From Craterostigma plantagineum (Eukaryota; Streptophyta; Magnoliopsida; Lamiales; Linderniaceae), in NCBI GenBank assembly GCA_027422505.1, contig JAPQWV010000028.1, positions 6,910,001-6,974,000 on the forward strand: a stretch of 64,000 bases of DNA, in the 5' to 3' direction. The number at the start of each line of letters is the position of its first letter. Position 1 is the stretch's first letter. The position numbers and the translations under genes were made by a program. Below are positions 37,013-49,834 of this stretch, piece by piece. Under the pieces are notes generated by a model. The model was not told the DNA's origin, did not search any database, and worked only from the letters and a program-made list of their open reading frames with translations.

Positions 37013-38904
37013 TGTTGGGTTTTAAGCCCAAATGGGCTTTCGGCCCGTGTGGGTAATTAACCCATTAATAAAAAGCTGAAACGGATTTAATTAAATCGAG
37101 AAGCCATCGGTCACCGAAACGAGAAATTGTTGAAAGATTACGAATCTACGTTTCACGGGGAATGTAACGAATATTAATACGCTCAAAACCGATATCGGGT
37201 AAATGAGAAATTAATTATTGAAATCGGCCCAATAACTTATAAAGTGGATTGATAGTATTTAAAGGGGTGTCAAATGTCCCACATTGGTTAGACAAGAAAA
37301 GTTTTACCACTTTATATATGATTACACCTTGGTTATCAAACAAGAGGTGAGCCCAAGGAGATGAGCTCAAGAGGAGCCCATGCACGGCCCACGTGCGAAC
37401 CCACGAACGGCCCACACGCGTGAGCCCCTGCACCCAAGCCCATATATGCGGCTCGCGAGCCCGCAAGCCCGAACCCGAACACGCCATCCACGTGGCGGTG
37501 ATGCGAGCGTACTTGTGACGTGGCGGGATTAATGACGTGGCGATGACACGCGGGCATGAGAGGCGACGTGGCGATGACACGTAAGCGTGAGATGGCAACG
37601 TGGTGATGACTGGGCTAAAATGACGTGGCTGGACCCGTTGGGGTCTGCTGGGTCGCGCCGGTTCGGCTCGGGTCGAACCGCATGGGCTAAAAGGGTACCT
37701 ATTCCAAAGGGGCCCAAAAGTTTTGCCTATTCGCGAAATGACCCCTGTTCAAAAGGTTAAAGGGTGCCAGAATAGCCCAACATTTGCAGCTATTCGCAGA
37801 TTGACCCAGCAACCTTTGGAAAGCTATATATAGACCCCTGATGAATTTGGAAATTCATTCCATCACGCCCAAGCATTCTAGAGTTAGTGTATACCATTGT
37901 TGTAAAGTACGCCCTAGACGGCTGCCTCGGCGCCTAGGCGCTAATCGGAGCCAACCGTAACGAATATGCTCAAACCGGCTGGTCTATTCGGCCAGACCGC
38001 CTAGGCGCCGAACAAACCGAATAATCGGCACACAAGGCGATTTTGGGCGGCGCGAGAGTCGCTCATTATTTAAAAAAAAATTAATAGGAAGAAGAAAATA
38101 TCAGTCTAAATTCTAAACGCAACCCCTAAATCAAAAACACCAACCACGACACCTGGACGCAGATCTTCTTCTCCACCCTACCTTCCTTCGCTCGCCGCCC
38201 CTTCGTTGACGATGGTTATGAGGTTAACGATGATTAAGTAAGAGGTAAGGGCAAATATTCAGATTTGATCGAATCTATTAAAACTTAAATTGTTATATAT
38301 AATTGTTGTCTCTTGATTCATCAATTAATTGTTTTCGATTTCTCTCTATAAATGCTGGTGAAATGTTGGTTGGTCAAAATTTGGAGTTCATATGATGTTG
38401 TTTGAAGTATGAAACATTTGAGGACCATTTAATCATATGTATGCATTTGGTATTAGTAAGATGCTTGCGTTTGTGTAATATGATATTTCCATCTATGATT
38501 TGAGCTTTGAAGCAATGCGATGTTTCAAGTGTTCAAATATTTTGCGATATTGATGAAAAATAGGTGAACTGTCTAATTGCCGCCTAGAAACCGCCTACAC
38601 CCCCCCTGCCCCCCGACTAGCACCTAGCGTATTTTACAACATTGGTGCATACTAGTCCAAGTTAATAATAAAGCGAGTATTTAGTAGATTCGCCCGATAA
38701 TTTCGTTACGGTGTGCGACGTTTCGAAATTCCTGAAGTCGTTGTATCTTCGGGACGTGTTGCGACAACTCGAGGCACTGAAATACAGGGCAATTACGTCT
38801 TACGAAAAGCGTATGACGTACGTGCCTCGATTTCGACATGTAGCCGAAACTCTGTCCGAATTTTACGAGCGCCACCGACCAGACGCTCAACACCAGAACC
38901 AACA
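37013..38904 (+). repeat. 3' LTR of the old copia element, with insertion
   Basis: The 1892 bp include a 750 bp hAT-like insertion plus its 8 bp duplication; without them it is about 1134 bp, like the 5' LTR. It ends CCAACA followed by ATAGT. TATA box TATATATAG near 37825. Confidence 0.88.
37895..38644. mobile_element. hAT-like non-autonomous DNA transposon
   Basis: The 750 bp insertion starts CATTGTTGTAAAGTACG and ends CGTATTTTACAACATTG, imperfect inverted repeats. It is flanked by GTGTATAC (37887-37894) and GTGCATAC (38645-38652). The undisturbed site is visible in the 5' LTR (near 8941). An 8 bp duplication and CA-starting ends are hAT hallmarks. Near the left end are CGCCTAGGCG palindromes. 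No transposase frame is present. Confidence 0.85.
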
Positions 38905-38909
38905 ATAGT

Positions 38910-40128
38910 GGTCGCTTGCTACTCTCAAATTCATTTCCTGCCAATCTTCATCGTCTTTCCGAATTTGCTCATATGAGTTGTTTCCTAACATCACTGTCTT
39001 GCGAATTTTCGACCTTTGAAAGCTTTTAATTAACCATGACTGGACCAATAATATATCATTGACTTGCAATTGCCACCAATGAAAATTAACTTCCGATCGA
39101 TTTTCTAAACCAAGGATATATCAGCTTCTTCAATAGGAACAAAAACATACATGCATAAAACCATTCTTGTATCTTGATTGTACTTCAAGATTTTAGGTTG
39201 CGTTTGTTTGTTGTTTGGTTTCCGTCATGACATTTGGAGTTTCATACTACTTAGGAGTGAAAGATTAGCCGAACTGCCTTACAAGCTCCATTACCTAGCA
39301 GAACTTGTTATTTTGTAACAAAAAACCCGAGCTTCAAGCTTAAATAAAGCACGACCACGGCTCAGTTACAAATCCCCTTCCCTTGCCACCCTTTTTTTTA
39401 TATGTAACAAAAAAATAATTCACGACAGCACTGTAGTTAACTATAACTCGAAAGAACTAGCTTACAACGCAGGCACTTAAACAGAATAGCCAACACGAAA
39501 ATCACAACAAAGAGCAGCATACCTTTCATGAATTGATTCGTGTCCTTAGAGCAAGAAGTACTTGAGAACTTCTCTTTTTTTTTTTTTAAGGAGAAAAAAA
39601 AACAAACACTCATTCGAAAGTAATGGGTGTCTCATCACATCCCACTTATCAAGTCTGAATTTACACATTAAATAGAAACCTTTTACATGCTTTGATTGAT
39701 TCATTCCTAAGCATCACGTTACCTGCACGAAATACTTATTGTAGAGGAGAGATCATCCCATCTTCGATCCTAGAAATGACTGCGGAACAAAAAAAAATGA
39801 ACTGATTTTCTAACACTCAAATGTTCTAATACAGCGCAGCATATCAAGACAACTCGTGTTTAATGTCAATTGGTCATCGATCAGCCTTACCAATCTCCCA
39901 AACTTGATCACTAGTTATGTCAAAATGTTAGCAAACCAATAGAGTTATCATCCACTAATACGGCCTAAGGACTACGATAGGTTGACTCAGTATATCATCC
40001 AAATACGCTAACCATCTCTGTTCTATTATTATGCAGATAAGACTTCAGATTGAGACGGGTGACTCGTGCAAAATACAGATTCACATATCTCACTTAGTGG
40101 TTTAATCTTCTGTTAAGAAAAAAAAAAA
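38910..40128. other. Intergenic flank downstream of PP1 gene
   Basis: AT-rich DNA with A/T runs (for example 39573-39602). I recognise no gene or element. It is the 3' flank of the PP1 gene on the - strand and probably contains its 3' UTR and poly(A) site. Confidence 0.6.
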
Positions 40129-42737
<2,609 letters not shown>

Positions 42738-43020
42738 GTAATTGCTTTGTTTATCATAAAATACAGAATTTCACTTCAATATCTATTTTTGCTGTTTGGT
42801 TCACTTGGGGAAAAAGAAGGATGAGAATGACGAGCGCGCTCGTCTGTGTGGCGTTCTTGGAGCTTTGTGAATGGTACACTTTTCTCCGGGTGGGGTGGAT
42901 TTTTTATTTATTAGATAGATATTCTTGAGGCCTTTTTAATAAAATAAACAAAAAAAAACTAAGCATTAAGAAAATAAACATAAAAATGAAATCATTAATA
43001 AAATAGCGCATTTCGTATGT
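42738..43020 (-). promoter_or_regulatory. Probable PP1 promoter and 5' UTR
   Basis: The region upstream of the PP1 start codon is followed by A-rich DNA. No specific promoter element could be assigned with confidence. Confidence 0.4.
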
Positions 43021-43026
43021 TTCTTA

Positions 43027-43179
43027 TACGAGTTACGTAACTCGTAAGAACTACACACGAGTTACGTCGCCTAGCTGGCGTTCGCGTGAGGTGGCGTCGT
43101 ATGTATTTATTACGAGTATAACTCGTAACTCGTAAGCAGTTCTTACGAGTTAGATCTGGTTTATAATAACCAGATCTAA
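43027..43179. repeat. Palindromes and hairpin upstream of GC-rich block
   Basis: A perfect 20 bp palindrome lies at 43027-43046 (TACGAGTTAC and its complement). Further copies of ACGAGTTA/TAACTCGT are scattered to 43150. A hairpin with 12 bp arms (TTAGATCTGGTT, 43150-43161 and 43168-43179) and a 6-base loop follows. Confidence 0.8.
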
Positions 43180-43189
43180 GCGACGACGA

Positions 43190-44030
43190 CGACAGACGAA
43201 GACGAAGAGATGCTCGACGCCCGCCTCCTCAACGCCTCAACACCGCTGCTCCTCGACGCCCTCGCCGCTGCCTCCTCGACGTCGCCGCCTCGACGTCGCC
43301 GCGTTCACCTCCTCGACGCCACCGCCATCACCTTCCGCTCGACGCCGCCGCCGCCTCCTCCACGCCTCCTCCGCCTGGACGCCGTCGCGTTCACCTCCTC
43401 CACGCCGCCGCCATTACCTTCTGCTCGACGCCGCCCGCCTCGACGCCACCACCGCCCGCCCCGACGCCTCCTCCACGCCGTCGCCATCACCTGCTGTGAC
43501 GCCCGGGGCCGATGAGGGCGGGGAGTGATCGCCGGTGCCAGGGTGCACGGACAAGGAGCGGCTCCTGGCAGGCTTCTAGGCGAAGGGGTACATGAACGAA
43601 CTGATTCGACACCCGAATGAGAGGGGATCCTGAGACTGACAACGTATGGGCGCGTCAGGCTAAGAATCGTATAAGAGAATTGATAGTACTACTCATATCA
43701 CCAAGGTCGACCTACCTTTTCGGGAGTCCATCGAACTTAAGCGTGCTTGACTTGGGGCAATCTAGGGATGGGTGACCCCCTGAGAAGTTTCTCAGGGTGT
43801 GTGTGAGCGAGTGCACGAAGCACGCTGAAAGGTTAAATGGTGATACAGTGGGGCCAGACTATCAGTCGGAGTGTGGTGGGCCCAACCCCACTGGTCCCGA
43901 TATGGACGATGCTACAGTGAGACCCGGTATGGGACGGGACGTTACACCTGCTGCTGCCCGGCTCCTCGACGCCGCCGCCTCGACGACCTCCTCCGCCGCG
44001 ACCCGCCGCCCCGCGACGATCCGAAATACG
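43190..44030. repeat. GC-rich CCTCGACGCCG low-complexity block, split by Cassandra LTR
   Basis: Irregular repeats of CTCGACGCC(G/A)CC occupy 43200-43494 and resume at 43952-44030. A frame at 43210-43515 yields only Pro/Arg/Leu-rich low-complexity protein and runs into the Cassandra LTR, so I do not call it a gene. It may be the leader of the PMD gene that follows. Confidence 0.6.
43495..43946 (+). mobile_element. Solo Cassandra LTR
   Basis: A single 452 bp LTR (TGTGACGCCC to CGTTACA), homologous to the LTRs at 13136 and 13673, is flanked by CCTGC at 43490-43494 and 43947-43951. No internal region or second LTR is present, so it arose by LTR-LTR recombination. The 5S-like part (about 43685-43800) has lost bases just before the A-box (CCATCGAACTTAAGCGTG) and keeps the C-box region GGGATGGGTGACC. 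Confidence 0.92.
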
Positions 44031-44150
44031 CCTCTAAGTTCGATTATTAATAGGTTAGGTACCGATTTAACGATCCGAAATACGTCTGTCTGTTACATCA
44101 ATTTTTATTTTATTGTTGATTTTTTTGGTTTCATTTTTTTTTACTGTAGA

Positions 44151-44708
44151 ATGGATTTGGAGTCTTCTTACGGGCCCTTTGATAGTCCGGTGTTGACGAT
44201 GCAGTCAATTTATTGTTAGATGAGGGTGCTATAGATAGGACTATTAAGATTAGGTCCTTAGAGAATGTTGTGTGGGTACGAGAGAAGCACCGAATGTTCT
44301 ACACGGTCACTTATTAGATAGGTTGAACGATATGGGTCTATACAGCGTCTACAACTGTATGTCACAGAGGGTTGACCCTCATTTGATTACAGCATTGGTA
44401 GAGCGGTGGAGGAAGGAGATCCATATGTTTCATTTTTTTGTCGGGGAGGCGACCGTTACTTTACTGGACGTAGGAATTTTGTGGGGTTTGCCTGTAGATT
44501 GTAGTTGTGTCTCCGGTGTGATCCAACCGAGGACGGTCACACAGTGGATGTGCGAGTGCGAGCGGTTGCTAGGTTTTAAACCGCCTGCTGAGAAAATTAA
44601 GGGGTCATCTCTTTCGATGAAGTCGTTAGCAAGTTGGTTGTTGGCCCATCCGATTTCGGATGATAGTGACGAGGATGAGGTTGAGTGTTCAGCATGGGGT
44701 TATGCGAT
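44151..44708 (+). pseudogene. Plant mobile domain (PMD) protein, truncated and frameshifted
   Basis: The probable start is the ATG at 44151 (MDLESSYGPFDSPVLTMQ). The frame shifts near 44205 and again near 44285, then reads HGHLLDRLNDMGLYSVYNCM and DPHLITALVERWRKEIHMFH, then GEATVTLLDVGILWGLPVD. These are hallmarks of the aminotransferase-like PMD family (MAIN/MAIL1 and transposon-borne relatives). The Athila LTR starting at 44709 cuts it after SAWGYA. PMD genes are found both as host genes and inside transposons; which applies here is not visible. The product would be non-functional. Confidence 0.82.
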
Positions 44709-46063
44709 TGATAAACGTATCAATACGTTTATCGTAGTATTTAATTGGGTTATGATAGAGTCTTCATAATCATTTTATGCACTTATTCGCTCTATTTACA
44801 CCTATTTTGATATTGAAGGACCTTAGGGCGACTTTCGGACGAAAAGAAGCGAAAACGAGGCAAAATTGAGCAAGTATGAAGAAACCAGTCAAGTGTCACG
44901 GCCGTGACACGTAGTGCATCAGGCCGTGACACTAGGCGAAAACCGGACTTAGAGAAGGTCAAGGCCGTGACTGCTATTGCACTAAGCCGTGACAACGGAC
45001 AGTGAGTACGAAACCATACAGAACAATGTCTCGGCCGTGACTGGTAGTGCATAAGGCCGTGAACCAGGGCAGAGAGTCGACGCAGAGGCGTCACGGCCGT
45101 GAAGCTCAGTGCACTGGCCGTGACACAGGGCAGAGAGCGCGCGAAGTAAATCGATGATGGTCACGGCCGTGAAGGCCCATGTCCCAAGCCGTGACACTAG
45201 CGAAAACCAGTATAAAAGTCCAAATTCGACCCAGAAAGTGGGGACACCTTCCAGATATTAACCATAATACATCAAGAGACGAAAAAGAGCCAAAAAAGAA
45301 CAGGAATTGCATCCCGGAGCGCAAGAAACCGATCAACAACGAATTCACGCCGAATTGAACAAGGAACGAAGATTCATCCACGCTACCATCCCAGATCAAT
45401 CAGTACTCAAGATCATGAGTCTTCCTTCCCTGTTTTCTACTTCCTTCGTTGTTTTCCCGTTAATTATGAGTTGCTAAATCCCCATTGTGTTAGAAATTAG
45501 ATGAACGCTAGGTTAATTCGTATTTAAGACATATGTTTATCGTGACTCGTGTGTTTTGATTATTTATCGATCTATGAAATTGTTTCTTCGCTTTAATATG
45601 TCTATGTGTTAAAGTGAATGTGTGGAAAATCGTTCAGGGCGACAGCTAAACAACGATTAGGCCGTTCGTAGATGATAGGATTCGAGTATAGGGCGAAAGC
45701 AAATACTCAATCCTCGCCATTAGTAATTACTGAATTTTAGATCCCCGCAAGCGCTTAGGGTGACAGCAAATTCGTGAGTGGGTAGGAAATTACTGCGATC
45801 TAGTCTTAATCATATAGGAACGATATTTCATTGTCTTAGTCGATACCTAGCGGGATTCGAATCCCGAGCACATCTTTATCATCTAAAAGTACTCTTATCA
45901 GTTTTAGTCGTGATATTTGAATCTCTCGTTGCTTTAGGATCAATCTGTTAGGATAGTTCATAATATAAACAACCTGCGTATTTTATTTAGGCTAGATATC
46001 GAGTCGATATGTTATTACCAGTAATCAGTTTATTCCTCGTGTTTGATACTCGTCTACTCACTT

Positions 46064-49000
46064 TGTAATACCCATAGAATTTAGCACGGGATCTATAATA
46101 TAATTAGGCGCGTTACTGCTTATTTAGGAATTTTGTGGTATTATTTAGATAAATAATCCAAAGCTCGTAAAGAATAGAATTTGCAAAGGCTGAGAAAAAT
46201 AAACTAAAGACCAAATATATATTTAGAGAATACCTAAAAATAAATAATATTAAAATATTATGTGAGTTCGGGTAAAACTCCCGAATGTTAACCGAACTTA
46301 GAAGTTCCGTCTAAGTTTTAGAGTATTTAAATAATATCAATTTTCAAGTTATAAGGACTACTATTAATAGATATATATAATTATATGAATAAGGAAGATA
46401 ATGACTAAGGAAAATATTACTTAGCTTCGAGGGAAATCATTGTCACCTGGTAGTTACTTTACACGATTGTCTAAGTAAATATGTATATCTAATATAGCAT
46501 TTGACCACCCCTTATGAACGTAGCAAGACCATTAAGAAAGAAACCCTCGATTGAATATGAAAGAATTAATAACCAGGGAGGAGAAGATTCAGCACACAAC
46601 CTTTAGCAAGTTAATTTTCGAGTACAAAGGAGGTAGAAATCTTACTTATAACCTGTAAATTCGGTTATGCTTAGTATGTTTTACTATTAGATGTCTAACG
46701 TTATTATAGGGGGGGGGGGGGGGGTTTAGAATAAGTTTTTGGGAAGTTTTCGTGACTTAACTACATGTTTAAATTGTCATACAAAGCTTTCATGATCTCT
46801 TTGTTAGGAAGATAAACGAGTTAATGCTTTGACCATAAGTTCTCTATGCTAGAACGATTACTGAAGATGCTTAGATATTTGGGGTATTACGATTGTCAAG
46901 GTTTGAAATGTTATAAGATTGCGACTAGTTTTTCGGACTTGGGAAATATTTCGGTATACATGAATAGAGATTCTTGACGGCACCTAGTTCTCTTGATTAT
47001 CTAAAAGTTTTTGTGACACTAGTATTTGATACCATATAGTTTCGATGCCAATCAAAGTCTTCGTTATTTTAGGGGTTTTCAATTCATATGCTAAGGATTT
47101 TCGATATATGAGATTCCTAGGGTTTATTGTTTTTAAGCTGTACGACTTTCTGGGTTAGGAATAATTTTTGATAAATATGAAGATTTGAAGGTTTCGACCG
47201 ATTTTGAGTTTCAGACGATTTCATGCTTTGCGGGCTGTTTATTACTTCATGAATTGAGCGTAGCAGGTATAGGAAAATCGGCCGAATGGAGTTTCGGGTC
47301 GCGAAAGTTTGTCGCGGGCCCAAGAGTTTCTCGGTGTGAGTAAAACAGGTGTTTCGCGGGCCAACATTCGGGTTCTCCCGGGCTGGAACGTTTCGCGAGT
47401 CGTGAGAGAGCGCCGAGCCGTTTCAAGTTTCGCGGGCCGATCGACTTTCGCGGGGTGATTCCTGTGAGAGCCGGCGGGCTTGTCGCGGGCGAGAGACGGG
47501 CTTCGCGCGTTTGATTGAGCGATTTCGCAAACTCAGCGGAAGTCTTTCGCGAATTCGAACGTTGACTCGAAAGTTCACGGGTTGACCAATTTTTAATGTG
47601 GAATCGGGCGATTCGCGAACTCGACGAGTGATTTCGCGAACTCGGGCGTTGACCCGAACGTTTCGCGGGTTGACCAGTATTCCAAAGTGGGTTTCGGGAG
47701 ATTGATATTTGGGCTTTGACCGACTATTTTATTTTTGGCTTTTGCCCTATTTCAGGCCCAATTATTTCAAATACAATTATTTTCGGCCCAAACCTGTTTA
47801 AAATAAAATATTTCCGTATATTGACTAATATTTCCAGGTCAACCCATATTTTAATATTTAAAGATTATTTTGGGATTTAAAACCTTCGGCCTAGCTTGAT
47901 ATTTTACGGGTTAACTTGACTTAGCGGACTCTTTTCAAACAGCTACCTTTCAAATGTAGTTTCAAGCATGGTTTCTTTTAATACTTATGGAGTTCGAGAA
48001 TTTTAGATAGTCAATTAACTTAGCTAATACACTGAATTTCGTGCTTAAGGGTCAAGAACTAGGAATTTCACAGGACCATTAGCAAATAACGCAAGGACGA
48101 CAGGTAAGTGGAAACTTCAACTATAACACATAAGTAATTATTTGCGCTAGATTTATGTGATTATCTGCTTTGGTGCTCTTATGTGATATGAATTATTTGC
48201 GACACGTCAATGCATGGTTAGTAAGTAATTTATTTTATTCGCATGGCATATTCATATGCACGTACGTTTTATTTGGGGGATTTCGAGATGTGAGCGTGCA
48301 TTGTATATATCGCTTGAAAGCGATTGATATTTGCCGATGTGGGCATTTGTTGTCGACTCGCAGTTGAGTCAGGGCTACTTCTATGCACCATGACGGCGTG
48401 GTGCGTCGTCGGTTATATTACATATATATTTGGGGCTGCGGCCCTGTTTATTTTATTTGGGCGAATGCCCTGTTGGCGGTAGGGGTGACCTGGAGGGTGC
48501 GACATGAGGGAATAAGCGACACAGGGTGTAACCCTAGTGTAGGCAACCTCGGCGTGGGCTACCAGCGTGAGCGACCGCCTGGCAGAGGGGACGACCTGGG
48601 AAACGGCGACCTAGGGGAACGTGTGCATCCTAGCGTAGGCCACCCGGCGTGGGTCGCTGCCATATTTATCCTTCTTGGATTTGAGCTCATTTATGGTGCA
48701 TAGTAAGATTAGCCGAGGGCCCTGAGTAAAAGTAGTACGAGTATTAAATGCATTGGCGCGGAAGCCTCTACGGGGTATTGGGCACTTGCATAGCATGCAT
48801 CGTTTCTACTTACTGAGCTTTATAGCTCACCCCTTACATTATGTGTTGTAGGTACGATAGAGTCGGACATTGAGAAACGTCTCGACTAAGGCAAGCTGAA
48901 GGCGGTACTCCACGATCTTTTGAGGGCAAGGCTGTACATGGATGACGACCTGTGGAGTGATGTTATTATATTGTCGATATTTTTGGGTCTTCGGCCTGCG

Positions 49001-49140
49001 TATAAATTACGACGATGTAGGTTACGTTGGGGCGTAATATATATCATATTTAGGAAAAAACAATTTGTAAATTGGGTCTTCTTCGGCTTACGTTGCGGAA
49101 ATCCGCCACTAATCATAGTTAGAAAACCAGGGTCGCCTCA
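46064..49140 (+). repeat. 5' LTR of gag-only gypsy element
   Basis: The LTR is 3077 bp. It has a run of 16 G at 46709-46724, a TTCGCG-rich block at about 47280-47680, and a region at about 48470-48850 that is conserved in the Tekay-like LTR. Frames such as 48170-48367 and 48383-48703 recur in the other LTR and have no domains. Confidence 0.9.
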
Positions 49141-49288
49141 GGTGGTATCAGAGCCTAGGTTAGAGGTTCTGTAGAGTGTCCATGTACGGCCGATCAAAAG
49201 TCTGGAGGATCAGCCTTGCCTGTAAGTTTTACCTTTGACATAATTATGTGCTTATAATAACGTGCCTATTTGTTTGATTAGTTGTAGA

Positions 49289-49834
49289 ATGACTAGCGGA
49301 TCTAGAGAGTTTCTGGGTGAGTCAAGTCGTGGGGTTGCACCTAAGTCCCCTACGAACGGACGAGACTCAACACTCTTATACCTTGCCGAACTAATCCAAC
49401 AACAATCGGATCAGATTACTGAGCTTAAGGATCAAGTCGGAGAACTCAAAGACCTGATCCGTAAACTCATTGGTACTACCAACCCTAACCCTGCTAGGAA
49501 AGAAGCCCAAATTTCCCAAGGTCAGAAAGGGAAGAGAAAAGCAGAAGATAGGCTAGAACAAGCGGTTAACAGGAAGCATCGATTCCGTGAGGACCCCAAC
49601 AATGTTCAAACTACACCCCATGTTCGCGCTCCAAACTTTAAACCTCAATGTGAACTGTGCGGACGCTATCATGTAGGTATTTGCTATGGCTTAGGACCTA
49701 GACCCAATCCCAACCGTCAATGCTCTCGATGTGGAGGAAGACACCTCGCTAGAAATTGCCGGATGCACATCCCTTTGAACCAAATCAAGCATCGGCACAA
49801 CCCTCCCCAACCCCTGCACGGATATTCAACTTAA
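49289..49834 (+). CDS. gag: Truncated Gag of gag-only gypsy element
   Basis: The frame is open from 49262; the second methionine at 49289 (MTSGSREFLGE) fits gypsy gag starts better. It encodes about 181 residues. A short coiled-coil (LAELIQQQSDQITELKDQVG) leads directly to a basic linker and two CCHC knuckles, CELCGRYHVGIC and CSRCGGRHLARNC, the nucleocapsid part of Tekay-like gag. The capsid domain between them is missing, so the protein is much shorter than a normal gypsy gag. It could still bind RNA. Confidence 0.8.
   Translation: MTSGSREFLGESSRGVAPKSPTNGRDSTLLYLAELIQQQSDQITELKDQVGELKDLIRKLIGTTNPNPARKEAQISQGQKGKRKAEDRLEQAVNRKHRFREDPNNVQTTPHVRAPNFKPQCELCGRYHVGICYGLGPRPNPNRQCSRCGGRHLARNCRMHIPLNQIKHRHNPPQPLHGYST

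Larger units (their letters stand above)
8063..38904 (+). mobile_element. Old copia element split by nested insertions
   Basis: Both LTRs start TGTTGGGTTTTAAGCCC and end CCAACA, and the element is flanked by the 5 bp duplication ATAGT (8058-8062 and 38905-38909). Removing the Athila-like insertion (10382-35689) and the hAT-like insertion (37895-38644) leaves an element of only about 4.7 kb. Its body keeps gag, protease, the integrase zinc finger, part of the integrase core and the last RNase H segment. The rest of integrase and all of RT are missing, so it is a dead, internally deleted copy. LTR divergence by eye is large (order 10%), which makes it the oldest layer of the nest. Confidence 0.88.

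Noticed and set aside
43210..43515. Open frame of 101 codons in the GC-rich block
   Set aside because: Pure Pro/Arg/Leu low complexity from a CTCGACGCC repeat; it runs into a Cassandra LTR and has no domain.
48383..48703. Open frame of 106 codons repeated at 54610-54930
   Set aside because: Lies in both LTRs of the gag-only element; conservation is due to the LTRs and there is no recognisable protein.
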